Positions 54,672 through 64,000 of a stretch of 64,000 nucleotides of DNA are shown one piece after another. The translations under genes were made by a program, and so were the position numbers. The notes beneath the pieces are model-generated. The model made no database searches. It was not told the DNA's origin and worked only from the letters and a program-made list of their open reading frames with translations. The stretch is from Sterolibacterium sp. (GTDB lineage Bacteria; Pseudomonadota; Gammaproteobacteria; Burkholderiales; Rhodocyclaceae): NCBI GenBank assembly GCA_028713555.1, contig JAQTOA010000002.1, positions 1 through 64,000 on the forward strand. Reading direction: 5' to 3'. The number at the start of each line of letters is the position of its first letter. Position 1 is the first letter of the stretch.

Positions 54672-54939
54672 GCGGATTAACCAATGCCACCTTGCCCACC
54701 CCCGCGCATGCTGGTATCTGGGCGAGGAGATTAGCATTTTGCTATGGGGTGACTAATCCTATTTGTTTATTGGAAAATAAACGGGGCGAATCAGAACGGT
54801 TTACTTATCAAAACTGAATCTCTGGCAAATCGCGTAGGAGCTTCATGAAAGACACCGCCGCCGCAAGCCGGACAGTATTACCAGCCCAGACCCTGTAATC
54901 TCGGCGACGGACAAGGGCGCAGCCGATGAAGTCGTTCCG

Positions 54940-54970
54940 CTTTAAATTCTCTATCGCTAGGGCGATAGAG
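54940..54970 (-). terminator. Hairpin across the bactofilin stop codon
   Basis: Minus-strand transcript: CTCTATCGC-CCTA-GCGATAGAG, perfect nine-base stem, followed by AATTTAAA. The TAG stop codon of the bactofilin gene lies in the loop. Probable intrinsic terminator of that gene. Confidence 0.55.
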
Positions 54971-56021
54971 GAACGAAGCTCATCCAAGCGCCGCTTTCGA
55001 TGGTTTTCGGCGCCACCCTCCGGCCTTGATAGAAAATCATAAGGTTCCGGCCCTCCGCAACCCGAACGATTTCGTTTTTTGCAATCGAAATGGTTGTTGT
55101 CGCACCTTTGGAAATAAAGATGCGCGTGCCTTCAGAAGAATCCTGGCGTTTCTTCCTAAACAGGACCGACGGCTCTTTGCTAATCACCGAGACAACGCCC
55201 GCTGGCTTACCCGGATTGACCCCTTGCACCACGACCACCTTTTCCGGATCCATTTCGGGATGATCTGAGGGGGAAGCTTGCGCAACACTTGTGGTGGCCG
55301 CATCTGGGCTTGGCGCAAGGGGAACTGCATTTTCAGCAACACCTCTCGAACCATCCTGCAGCCCACCGCTTGCCGCGGACGCGGACTGCGCCGCCGATGG
55401 CTCGTTCATAGAGGAACTGGCCCTGAGTGCATCGCCAGTAACTATTGGCGTAATAGGCGCCGGATCTCTGCTTGCCAACATGACTGCGACCACGGCAATC
55501 AGCAGGGTAACGGCCCAGCCGAGCTTACGCGCATACCAAACCCGGTAATTACTGCCGACCGGTGCTGCATTGGCGAGTGGCATGTCGGGTTCTTTGGCAG
55601 CTGATGGTTCTGAAACTTGAATAAACCGTTCCTGCTCTAACTGCTCCCTATCCATTAAACCTCTTGGGATTAGCAATCCTTCGATAGCTCCACCTGCATG
55701 GACTTCAATTACCGAGTAGAAAGCGTCACCTACAAGACTTGCTCCCGGTCGAATTTCAATTGACCCCGATGAATTCGCAGGTCCAGAAACTCGTCCTCCC
55801 ACGACGATGTGAGGGACGCTGATTGTGCCAGTCACATTTCCCGACTGACCCACGACAACCGTTCCGTTGATATCGGCGTCGCACGACACATCGCCGAGGA
55901 CGTCCCCCTGAATGCGCAGAACACCCGTGAAGGAAATATTACCTTCAACGCGCACACCAGCGCCGATCATGGTATCGGTGCGGCTCTGCGAATATCTCGC
56001 GCTATTACTCTTCCTGGACAA
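54957..56021 (-). CDS. Membrane-anchored bactofilin-domain protein
   Basis: 354 residues from the proposed start. N-terminal bactofilin beta-helix (about 18-115: MIGAGVRVEGNISFTGVLRI, GDVLGDVSCDADINGTVVVG, GSIEIRPGASLVGDAFYSVI), a basic linker, one membrane helix (KLGWAVTLLIAVVAVMLASR, about 172-191), a Ser/Ala/Pro-rich stretch and a C-terminal beta-rich domain (KGATTTISIAKNEIVRVAEG). Bactofilins form cytoskeletal filaments; a C-terminal periplasmic tail is unusual. I chose TTG 56021 (AAAAAGG eight bases upstream) since it yields LLSRKSNSARYSQSR, the normal bactofilin N-terminus; the track ORF extends 46 codons of low-quality sequence. Confidence 0.75.
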   Translation of the reverse strand: MSRKSNSARYSQSRTDTMIGAGVRVEGNISFTGVLRIQGDVLGDVSCDADINGTVVVGQSGNVTGTISVPHIVVGGRVSGPANSSGSIEIRPGASLVGDAFYSVIEVHAGGAIEGLLIPRGLMDREQLEQERFIQVSEPSAAKEPDMPLANAAPVGSNYRVWYARKLGWAVTLLIAVVAVMLASRDPAPITPIVTGDALRASSSMNEPSAAQSASAASGGLQDGSRGVAENAVPLAPSPDAATTSVAQASPSDHPEMDPEKVVVVQGVNPGKPAGVVSVISKEPSVLFRKKRQDSSEGTRIFISKGATTTISIAKNEIVRVAEGRNLMIFYQGRRVAPKTIESGAWMSFVPLSP

Positions 56022-56194
56022 AAGATTCGCCTTTTTCACGAACCAGAATGCATCATGCCTAGAGACACAGTCCGATGACCACCGGCTTCGTCGCGGGCCG
56101 CATCGAGTGCAAGCTTGGCAACGGGGCACCAGCCATTCGGTGCGCAAAACCATCGACACGACACACCGGGTAACATCCGTGCAATACGGGTCCG

Positions 56195-57649
56195 CTATCT
56201 TTCTTGCTTCTCCTGCTTCCTCTGCTGGGCTTCCGTAGCTTGTCGCAGCTTCAGTTCGCGCAACCGGGCATCGACCTGCGAGTGCTCGTAGAAATCTCCG
56301 TCGCTGTCTTTTTGTGCAAACTGCAGCTGGTTGATTGCCTCCAGCAACAACCCCTGCAACACGTAGGCCTCGGCCTGGGCGCGATGTTGCTGGAACCGCA
56401 TACCCAGGGCGGAATAGGTTTTGGCTTGTAGCCCGCGCATGTAATCATCGCTCGGATATGCCAGCAAATCGTCCGCGCTTGCCTTCAAAGCTTCCTGTGG
56501 CTGGCCGGCGGCAAGCAAGGTATCAACCAACGCATAGGCCAACCCGCGTTCGTGAGGGTAGCGCGCCAGCGCCTGGCGCAGAATCTTCAAGGCGCCCGCC
56601 AGGTCTTTCTGGTTCATCCGCAGATCGGCGGCGAGCGATTCGATCATCGCCGAGTTTGCCTTGAGGCGACGCAGTTCGACCAGTTCGCGTTCGGCGGCAA
56701 CGAAGTTTCCGGCACGCGACTGGGCTAGCGCCAGGCCATAGCGCGTGGCGATCTCGCTGGTGAACTTGCGTTCGCGGAGTTGCGCTCCAAATTCCTTCAC
56801 CGCATCCTGTGGCGTTCCATCGCTCGCCTTGAGCTTGGCGCGCACCAGCAGGAATTCCAGCGTATCCGGTACCTGCCGATAAGGCAGTTCATGAATGCGA
56901 TTTTCCATGTCGGCGATGCGTTCGGAGGTCAGCGGGTGGGTGCGCAGATACCCCGGCGCATTGTTCTCGTAGAGCCGTCCAAATTTTTGCAGGCGCTCGA
57001 AAAAAGCTGCCATGGCGCTAATATCGAAGCCCGCGCGCTCCAGCAATTGGATACCGAGGCGGTCGGCCTCGCGCTCGAAATCGCGCGAATAGTTGAGTTG
57101 GTTCTGGATCCCGGCGGCCTGGCCGGCCATCAGGGCGCCTTGCGCCACGTCGCCACCGGAATGGCTGCGCGATGCCAGAATCGCCACGGCCAGGGACAGC
57201 AGCATCGGCAGACTTGCCTGGCTTTGCACGCCCAGTTGACGAGCCAGATGGTGCTGGGTGACGTGGGAAATTTCATGCGCCAGCACCGACGCCAGTTCCG
57301 ATTCCGACTGTGCCGCCATGATCAGACCGGTATGCACGCCGATAAAGCCGCCAGGCATGGCAAACGCGTTGAGTGTGGCGTCGCGTAGCACAAAGAATTC
57401 GAAATCCTGGCGTGCTTCGGTGCTTTGCGCGACCAGGCGCGATCCAAGCTGATTCAGATAAGCGCTGATCTCCGGATCGAAAACATAGCTTGGCTCATGC
57501 AGGCGAATATCACGCATGATGGTAGCGCCGACATGTTTTTCCATCGCAGGCGAAAAATCGGCCTGAGCCACCTCACCCAGATCCGGCAAGCCTTCAGCCA
57601 ACGCGAGCGGCGCCAAACAGAGGAAAAAAAATAAGGTCCTTAATCGCAT
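56195..57649 (-). CDS. bepA: M48-family metalloprotease with TPR repeats (BepA-like)
   Basis: 484 residues. Signal peptide (LRTLFFFLCLAPLALA). Peptidase M48 domain with zinc motif LASVLAHEISHVTQHHLARQ (HExxH, near residue 127) and third ligand in YSRDFEREADRLGIQLLERA; the C-terminal half is TPR-like helices (ALAYALVDTLLAAGQPQEAL and similar). BepA/YfgC-type periplasmic proteases assist or degrade outer-membrane proteins such as LptD. Divergent from moaC (50 bases). BepA orthology is inferred from architecture. Confidence 0.88.
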   Translation of the reverse strand: MRLRTLFFFLCLAPLALAEGLPDLGEVAQADFSPAMEKHVGATIMRDIRLHEPSYVFDPEISAYLNQLGSRLVAQSTEARQDFEFFVLRDATLNAFAMPGGFIGVHTGLIMAAQSESELASVLAHEISHVTQHHLARQLGVQSQASLPMLLSLAVAILASRSHSGGDVAQGALMAGQAAGIQNQLNYSRDFEREADRLGIQLLERAGFDISAMAAFFERLQKFGRLYENNAPGYLRTHPLTSERIADMENRIHELPYRQVPDTLEFLLVRAKLKASDGTPQDAVKEFGAQLRERKFTSEIATRYGLALAQSRAGNFVAAERELVELRRLKANSAMIESLAADLRMNQKDLAGALKILRQALARYPHERGLAYALVDTLLAAGQPQEALKASADDLLAYPSDDYMRGLQAKTYSALGMRFQQHRAQAEAYVLQGLLLEAINQLQFAQKDSDGDFYEHSQVDARLRELKLRQATEAQQRKQEKQER

Positions 57650-57699
57650 GTCGTCTATGATAGCTGTTTTGAACTATGATTTTTTGGAGATGACTGTTG

Positions 57700-58182
57700 A
57701 TGAAATCGCCATTGACGCATTTTGATACTGCCGGACAGGCTCGCATGGTGGATGTCGGCGGAAAAGCCAAAACCCGGCGAATCGCCCGGGCGATCGGCAG
57801 CATCACGATGCAAGCCGAAACGCTGGCGCTGATTCAGGCCGGCAGCGCCAAGAAAGGCGACGTACTGGGCATCGCCCGCATCGCTGCGATCCAGGCTTCC
57901 AAGCGCACGACCGAACTGATTCCGCTTTGCCATCCACTGGCCCTCACCCGCGTCGGGGTCGAATTCAGCATCGACGAGAAACATCCACGTATCGCCTGCG
58001 AAGTGACTGCCGAAACGGTGGGACGCACCGGCGTCGAGATGGAAGCACTGACCGCGGTAAGCGTCGGGCTGCTTACCATCTATGACATGTGCAAGGCAGC
58101 GGATCGCGCCATGCGCATCGAAAATATTCATCTGCTCGAGAAAGCCGGGGGCAAATCGGGACACTGGATGGCAACCGAATAA
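57700..58182 (+). CDS. moaC: Cyclic pyranopterin monophosphate synthase
   Basis: 160 residues, full length. Second step of molybdopterin synthesis, converting the MoaA product to cPMP. Diagnostic motifs: [60 protein letters not shown] and [25 protein letters not shown]. The track starts at TTG 57697; ATG 57700 with TTGGAGA nine bases upstream is correct. Only Mo-cofactor gene besides moaA here; both would serve ArrA. Confidence 0.97.
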   Translation: MKSPLTHFDTAGQARMVDVGGKAKTRRIARAIGSITMQAETLALIQAGSAKKGDVLGIARIAAIQASKRTTELIPLCHPLALTRVGVEFSIDEKHPRIACEVTAETVGRTGVEMEALTAVSVGLLTIYDMCKAADRAMRIENIHLLEKAGGKSGHWMATE

Positions 58183-58186
58183 TTTG

Positions 58187-59386
<1,200 letters not shown>

Positions 59387-59407
<21 letters not shown>

Positions 59408-59445
59408 TTCCTGCCTCCGGCAGGATGGTCTCTGCCATGCTCGGC
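59387..59445 (-). promoter_or_regulatory. Long hairpin enclosing the macB-permease start
   Basis: The first seven codons of the permease are mirrored by an inverted copy just upstream: left arm 59387-59415, loop 59416-59418, right arm 59419-59445, about 26 paired bases with one mismatch and a two-base bulge. In the mRNA the GGAGG lies at the hairpin tip and the AUG within the stem, so translation initiation should be restrained unless the stem opens. Confidence 0.7.
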
Positions 59446-59449
59446 TAGG

Positions 59450-59534
59450 TTAGGGCACCCCCTCCCAACCTCCCCCGCCGGGCGGGGAAGGTGACTAGTA
59501 AGCCCCGCCCTTGGGGCGGGGAAAGAGGAGTTTG
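59450..59534. repeat. GC-rich hairpins between the two ABC subunit genes
   Basis: Two palindromes: CCCCGCC-GGGCGGGG (about 59475-59490) and CCCCGCCC-TT-GGGGCGGG (about 59502-59520). They lie between the ATPase stop and the permease leader on the minus strand and look like short dispersed intergenic palindromes; they could partly terminate transcription or protect the ATPase mRNA end. Confidence 0.5.
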
Positions 59535-60269
59535 TCACGTGGTCGCCTCCAGGTGTTGAGGTTCGGCATGAGCCACCGGGCCGTCATAGACGATGCGTCC
59601 ATCCGCCAGGCGCACCAGGCGTTGGGCATAGGCGGCAATATCCGACTCGTGAGTCACCAGGACGATGGTGATACCGTCGCGCTCGTTGAGTTCGGTGAAC
59701 AGGGCCATGATCTCCTGGCTGGTGTGCGTGTCGAGGTTGCCGGTGGGTTCGTCGGCAAGGATCAGCTTGGGCTGATTCACCAAGGCGCGGGCAATCGCGA
59801 CGCGCTGCTGCTGGCCGCCAGAAATCTGATTGGGCCGCGAGGCGCGGTGGGTGGCGAGACCGACCTTGGCCAGCATCTCGTTGGCCCTTCTCAGCCGCTC
59901 GTCGCCGGGCGTGCCTCGGTAGATCAGGGGCAGAGCGATGTTGTCCTCGATGCTTGCGCGCGGCAGCAGATTGAAACCCTGGAAGACAAAGCCGATCACC
60001 TGATTGCGCAGATGCGCCAGTTCGTCGCGGTTAAGGGCGCCAACATCGCGGCCGTTGAGCCGATAGCTGCCACTGGTGGCAACGTCGAGGCAACCGAGAA
60101 TGTTCATGAAAGTGGACTTGCCGGAACCCGATGGGCCCATGATGGCAACGAACTCGCCCGGCATCACCGAAACCGAAATGTCCTTGAGCACCGGCACCGG
60201 ACCGGCGTCGGTTTCATATTCCTTGTGGAGTTGTTCGATGCGGATGACCGCATCGGCCGTGCCGCTCAT
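59535..60269 (-). CDS. MacB/LolD-type ABC transporter ATP-binding protein
   Basis: 244 residues. Walker A AIMGPSGSGKSTFMNILGCL (about 39-58), Q-loop GFVFQGFNLLPRAS, signature PNQISGGQQQRVAIARALVN, Walker B LILADEPTGNLDTHTSQEIM, H-loop VLVTHESD. Sequence is of the MacB/LolD/FtsE group. Start overlaps the adaptor stop by one base. The ATPase and permease are separate genes, unlike E. coli macB where they are fused. Confidence 0.93.
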   Translation of the reverse strand: MSGTADAVIRIEQLHKEYETDAGPVPVLKDISVSVMPGEFVAIMGPSGSGKSTFMNILGCLDVATSGSYRLNGRDVGALNRDELAHLRNQVIGFVFQGFNLLPRASIEDNIALPLIYRGTPGDERLRRANEMLAKVGLATHRASRPNQISGGQQQRVAIARALVNQPKLILADEPTGNLDTHTSQEIMALFTELNERDGITIVLVTHESDIAAYAQRLVRLADGRIVYDGPVAHAEPQHLEATT

Positions 60270-61474
60270 CAGAACAATCTCATCCCGGGAGCACCGGGTG
60301 CCTTGGTAGGCGGCTGCCGATCTTCGACGATCACTGCGGCGCCCTCCTTGATCTCGCCGCCGGTAACTTCGGTGTAGCGATTGTCGGTGATGCCGACGCT
60401 GACGCGCACAGCCTTCGGCTGTCCATTCTCAAGCACATAGACTGTCCCGCTGGGACCTTCACCCTTGCCCTTGCCGTCCTTGCGGCCTTCCGGTGACTTT
60501 TCTGCGCGCGGCTTATCCGGACGAGGCGCGGCATCAGCTGGGCGGAAACGCAGGGCGGCATTGGGCACGGTCAGCACGTCCTGGCGCTGGGCGACGGTGA
60601 TATTGACATAAGCCGTCATGCCCGGCATCAGCACCTGATCCGGGTTGTCGACGGCAATCACCACATCGTAGGTGACGACGTTCTGCTGTGTGGTGGGATT
60701 GAGCCGCACCTGTTTCACGGCGCCGCGAAAGTTGCGGTTGGGAAAGGCATCGACGCGAAAGCTGGCTGGCTGATCGACCTTGATATTGCCGACATCCGCT
60801 TCGGCGAAGCTCGAGTCAATCTGCATCTTGCTCAAGTCCTGGGCGATCTTGAACAGGGTGGGGGTCTGGAAGCTGGCCGCCACGGTCTGGCCGATATCGA
60901 CTTCGCGCGAAACGACGACTCCGGAAACCGGCGAGCGAATCACCGAATACCCGAGGTTGGTGTTGTCCTTCAGCAACTGGGCGGACACCTGCGCCACCTG
61001 GGCGCGAGCGGCTTCCAGGGCCTGCACGCTGGTGTCGAGTTCCTGCCTCGATATATATTCCTGACGAAATAATTCACGCGCACGCGCCGCGTTGGCTTCG
61101 GCGAGTTTCAGCTGGGAACGGGCGGCAGCCAGACTGGCGCTGCTCAGCTTGACCTGGGCATTGTAGAGCGCCGGGTCGAGCTCCAGCAGTTTCTGTCCCT
61201 CCTTGACGTGGTCGTTGAAATCCGCGTACCACTTCTTGACGGTGCCGGAAACCTGGGTGCCGACGTTGACCAGCACCACCGGATTCAGGGTGCCGTTGGC
61301 CGAGGCCAACTGGGTCAGGTCGCCGCGTTCAACAACCATGGTGCGGTAGCGGGCCTGGTTGTCCTGAGCGTGGGAGTTGTCCCAGAAATAATATCCGCAA
61401 GCGGCAGCGAGCAGCAGCGCGATGCTCAAGGTATATCTGTTAAACAGCGACTTAAACGGTTTCATGACGGACAC
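60269..61474 (-). CDS. MacA-type periplasmic adaptor (membrane fusion protein)
   Basis: 401 residues. N-terminal membrane anchor (RYTLSIALLLAAACGYYFWD), lipoyl halves around VVLVNVGTQVSGTVKKWYAD and GYSVIRSPVSGVVVSREVDI, a helical hairpin between them (KLSSASLAAARSQLKLAEAN) and beta-barrel domain. A Lys/Glu/Gly-rich insert (PRPDKPRAEKSPEGRKDGKG) occurs near residue 320. Bridges the MacB complex and the TolC-like channel encoded next to it. Confidence 0.92.
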   Translation of the reverse strand: MSVMKPFKSLFNRYTLSIALLLAAACGYYFWDNSHAQDNQARYRTMVVERGDLTQLASANGTLNPVVLVNVGTQVSGTVKKWYADFNDHVKEGQKLLELDPALYNAQVKLSSASLAAARSQLKLAEANAARARELFRQEYISRQELDTSVQALEAARAQVAQVSAQLLKDNTNLGYSVIRSPVSGVVVSREVDIGQTVAASFQTPTLFKIAQDLSKMQIDSSFAEADVGNIKVDQPASFRVDAFPNRNFRGAVKQVRLNPTTQQNVVTYDVVIAVDNPDQVLMPGMTAYVNITVAQRQDVLTVPNAALRFRPADAAPRPDKPRAEKSPEGRKDGKGKGEGPSGTVYVLENGQPKAVRVSVGITDNRYTEVTGGEIKEGAAVIVEDRQPPTKAPGAPGMRLF

Positions 61475-61490
61475 ATTTCCTTAGAAGGAA

Positions 61491-62930
61491 TCACTTAGCG
61501 GCAGTTTGAAGCTCGCTGACATCCAACTGGCCCATGGCCTGGGCCAGAGCGGTCTTGGCGATGCGCCAGTTGTAAAAGGCCTGGATATTCTGCTGACGGG
61601 CGCTGGCCAGCGCGCTCTGGGCGTTGAGCAGCTCGAGAATGCCGCCGACGCCGGCCTTGTAGCGGCCTGCCGCCAGCTTCTCTGATTCTTCGGCGCTGGC
61701 GAGGAGATCCGCGCTGGCGCGCAGGGCTTCAGTGCCGGTGATCAGCGCGTAATAAGCGCGCCAGACATCGAGCGAGACCTGCTTGGAAAGCTGGTCGAGT
61801 AGAGCTGTCTTGGCTTCCAGCTGCGCCTCGGCTGCCTTCACCCGGTAGGTGGTGTTGTAACCCGTGAACAGGGGAATGTTCATCGAGATGCCTAGGGTAT
61901 TGCCGCGCAAGGCAGCGCTTGAACCGTTATCGCTGTAGTTCCGGGTGGCGAAAAGTGCGATGCTCGGCATGCCGGAGGCATTAACTGCGGCGATATTGGC
62001 GTGGGCCGCCTTGACCTGGGCCTCGGCGGCGGATAGATCGGGCCGGGCACGTTTGGCCTCGGCGATCAGCTCGCTGATGTTGCGTTCGAAAGCGCCACTC
62101 GAAGCGATATCCGCCGGCGCTGCAATGGCAGGGGCGCTGTTGGCGTCGAGACCCATGACATTGGCAAGCACGCCGAGGGCGGTCTGGGCGTTTCCCTCGG
62201 CCTGGATCAGCGTTAATGCCGCCTGAGAAGCGGCGGTCTGTGCCTGCAGGCGATCCGCCGGCGTGCCGGTGCCGACTCGGTAGCGCGCTTCGGCGGCTTT
62301 CAGACTTTCCTGACTGGCCCGCACAGACTCGCGGGCTGCAGTCGCTGCGGCCTCGACGGCATAGCGCTGATAATACGCTTGGACAGCCGACAGGAAGACG
62401 CTCTGCAGCGTTGCATCCTGAGTCGCGGCGAGCGCGGCCATGAGTTGGCGAGCATTCTCCAACGTCGCCTCCCGACCGCCGAAATCGTAAAGCAGATAGT
62501 TGGCGGAGAGACTGGCGGAGGTCTGGTTATAGGTAAGCTGGGGACCAGTAGCGTTGCTGCTGTTGCGGCTATGGGCAGCGCTGGCGGAAAGCGTGGGCAG
62601 AAAGGCGCTCTGCGATACGCCAAGCTGGGCTGCCTGGATCCGTGCGTTGACCCACGCCAGCCGGGTTTGCGGATTGTTGCAGAGGGACGCTTCGACGATA
62701 TCCGCCAAGGCCAGTGCCACGCCATCCGGAGTTTTCTGGCAGGGCATGCGCAATTTGCCGCCACGGCTATCCCCCGGTCCGGCCGCATACAGCGCACCGG
62801 TATTGAATGGATCGACCTCGGCGCCCGCGACCTTGCCGGCAACAGCAGCCAGCAAAATGCACGCCCCGCAGGCAATGCCCACGGCTGGCGGAAAAAGCGC
62901 GGCGATTCTGTTTGCCAAGCCGGTCGACAT
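61491..62930 (-). CDS. TolC-family outer-membrane efflux channel
   Basis: 479 residues from ATG 62930. Signal sequence (about 14-37), then two repeats of the outer-membrane efflux protein domain: SLCNNPQTRLAWVNARIQAA near 80, ANYLLYDFGGREATLENARQ, and ISMNIPLFTGYNTTYRVKAA, GVGGILELLNAQSALASARQ. Long coiled helices and tandem organisation are as in TolC. GTG 62978 is an in-frame alternative; neither start has a strong ribosome site. First gene of the exporter operon (channel, adaptor, ATPase, permease). Confidence 0.9.
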   Translation of the reverse strand: MSTGLANRIAALFPPAVGIACGACILLAAVAGKVAGAEVDPFNTGALYAAGPGDSRGGKLRMPCQKTPDGVALALADIVEASLCNNPQTRLAWVNARIQAAQLGVSQSAFLPTLSASAAHSRNSSNATGPQLTYNQTSASLSANYLLYDFGGREATLENARQLMAALAATQDATLQSVFLSAVQAYYQRYAVEAAATAARESVRASQESLKAAEARYRVGTGTPADRLQAQTAASQAALTLIQAEGNAQTALGVLANVMGLDANSAPAIAAPADIASSGAFERNISELIAEAKRARPDLSAAEAQVKAAHANIAAVNASGMPSIALFATRNYSDNGSSAALRGNTLGISMNIPLFTGYNTTYRVKAAEAQLEAKTALLDQLSKQVSLDVWRAYYALITGTEALRASADLLASAEESEKLAAGRYKAGVGGILELLNAQSALASARQQNIQAFYNWRIAKTALAQAMGQLDVSELQTAAK

Positions 62931-63061
62931 GGAACGAATGATTACAAACGATAGTAAAGCCGGCAAATAGCATATCACCTATAATCAAACAGGCTTGCTG
63001 TCGAGATGGTTTTATATCGTAACAAAATATCTCAGTGAGTCATCCTTGACCCGTAACAATC

Positions 63062-64000
63062 ATGGCCAACGAAATTGAACTCAAGCTAGCCCTGCCCGTA
63101 GCGGCGCAACGCCAGCTGCTGCGCCAACCGATCTTGCGCAAGGCTGTTGCTAGACAGTCCCAGCATCTCGTCAACCTCTATTACGACACGCCCACCCTTG
63201 CCCTGCACCAGCAAGGCATCGCATTGCGTTTGCGCAAGCAGGGACGCATCTGGCTGCAAACCGTGAAATGCGCCGGCAGTTCCGCTGCGGGACTGACTAC
63301 TCGACCGGAATGGGAAACGCCGTATGCGGGGCATTTCGACTTTTCAGCGGTCGATACCAAGCCCGTGCGCCGCTGGCTGGAACGGCCGGAGCAGCGCGAT
63401 CGCATTTCCCCTCTGTTCGAGACCAACTTTCGCCGTACCACCTGGCGCTTCGAACCCAGAGCCGGCTGCGTCGTGCTGCTGATGCTGGATCGTGGCTGGA
63501 TCGCCGCCGCTGGAAGACTCGAAGCGATTTCCGAGGTGGAAATCGAACTGGCTGGTGGCGAAGACAATGACGATGGCAACGAGAGTGGCAAAGTCAGCGA
63601 ACTGTTCAAGCTGGCGCAAACTTTGGGCGAACGGCTGGCTCTGGTGCCAGCCATTCTAAGCAAGGCCGAGCGCGGCTATCGACTGTACCAGGGCATGCGG
63701 CTCACGCCGCAAAAAGCCCGGATCGTGCCGTTGGAATCCACTAGCGTCCCTCTGGCGGCGTTCCGCAAAATCGCCCTGGCTGGCCTCGAACATCTGCAAG
63801 GCAACGTCGACGGCGCCATCAACAGCGACGACCCCGAGTTTATTCACCAGATGCGGGTGGCGACGCGTCGACTGCGCGCCGCGCTGCGCCTGTTTGCCCC
63901 ACGTCTGCCGCCGACGCTGGCGGAGGAATTACTGCCGGAATTGCGCATCCTGACCACGCGGCTCGGTCGCGCCCGTGATCTTGACGTGCTTCTGACCGAG
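63062..64000 (+). CDS. CYTH-CHAD domain protein (N-terminal part)
   Basis: 313 codons are visible to the window edge; not in the ORF track because it lacks a stop. The CYTH (inorganic triphosphatase-like) domain occupies about 1-205, beginning with the ExExK signature MANEIELKLALP and containing LYYDTPTLALHQQGIALRLR and ISEVEIELAGGED. The CHAD domain starts about 235 with FIHQMRVATRRLRAALRLFA and RILTTRLGRARDLDVLLTE, whose conserved histidine and basic residues bind polyphosphate. Such proteins are YgiF-like triphosphatases. Divergent from the tolC-like gene. Confidence 0.9.
   Translation, partial: MANEIELKLALPVAAQRQLLRQPILRKAVARQSQHLVNLYYDTPTLALHQQGIALRLRKQGRIWLQTVKCAGSSAAGLTTRPEWETPYAGHFDFSAVDTKPVRRWLERPEQRDRISPLFETNFRRTTWRFEPRAGCVVLLMLDRGWIAAAGRLEAISEVEIELAGGEDNDDGNESGKVSELFKLAQTLGERLALVPAILSKAERGYRLYQGMRLTPQKARIVPLESTSVPLAAFRKIALAGLEHLQGNVDGAINSDDPEFIHQMRVATRRLRAALRLFAPRLPPTLAEELLPELRILTTRLGRARDLDVLLTE

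Overview
This is a high-GC betaproteobacterial chromosome segment. The housekeeping order hemE/priA and rsmB-DUF4390-ntrY-ntrX, together with aprBA-type dissimilatory sulfur genes, a respiratory molybdoenzyme and DUF1302/DUF1214/SCP-type thiolase genes, fits the Rhodocyclales/Sterolibacteriaceae-Sulfuritalea area. That placement is inference from gene content; no rRNA or tRNA gene is visible.

Layout: (1) 1-11.1 kb is an accessory block for lipophilic or steroid-like compounds: DUF1302 protein (cut by the window edge), TetR regulator, DUF1214 protein, sulfotransferase-fold protein, LuxE-like plus LuxC-like acyl activation/reduction pair, SCP-x type thiolase, and a polytopic membrane protein. 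It carries decay: a dead copy of the DUF1302 5' end, a startless coding-like fragment, and a shared leader with a 26-bp perfect inverted repeat at 2.08 and 10.23 kb. (2) 11.2-20.2 kb is core genome: priA, hemE, an ntrYX-like two-component system with a degenerate AAA+ domain, DUF4390 and rsmB. (3) 20.3-44.4 kb is an arsenic island. A PhnD-like binding protein, a histidine kinase and a sigma54 activator (XSR type) are divergent from arrA-arrB-torD-tatA-crp/fnr-moaA. The intergenic region has three copies of a GCTACC..GGTAGC palindrome and a good -24/-12 promoter. A chemoreceptor with a membrane-proximal Cys-Cys pair, an IS5-like scar, a second PhnD-like binding protein with a four-PAS kinase, an Rcp1-like receiver and a Cache/PAS kinase follow. 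A convergent arsR-acr3-arsD-arsA operon closes the island; its end abuts a broken DUF486 gene. (4) 44.9-54.5 kb has a caspase-like protein and a minus-strand aprB-aprA-YkgJ-MoxR ATPase-VWA-pirin run. (5) 55-64 kb has a membrane-anchored bactofilin, a BepA-like M48 protease, moaC, a MacAB-TolC-type exporter and a CYTH-CHAD protein cut by the window edge.

How the genes fit together: periplasmic arsenic oxyanions would be sensed by the X proteins, the sigma54 activator would switch on the Tat-exported molybdoenzyme, TorD, TatA and MoaA would support its maturation, and ArsR/Acr3/ArsD/ArsA would remove the arsenite formed. aprBA supplies sulfite oxidation through APS. Functions are assigned from motifs and remembered family features only; no database search was possible.
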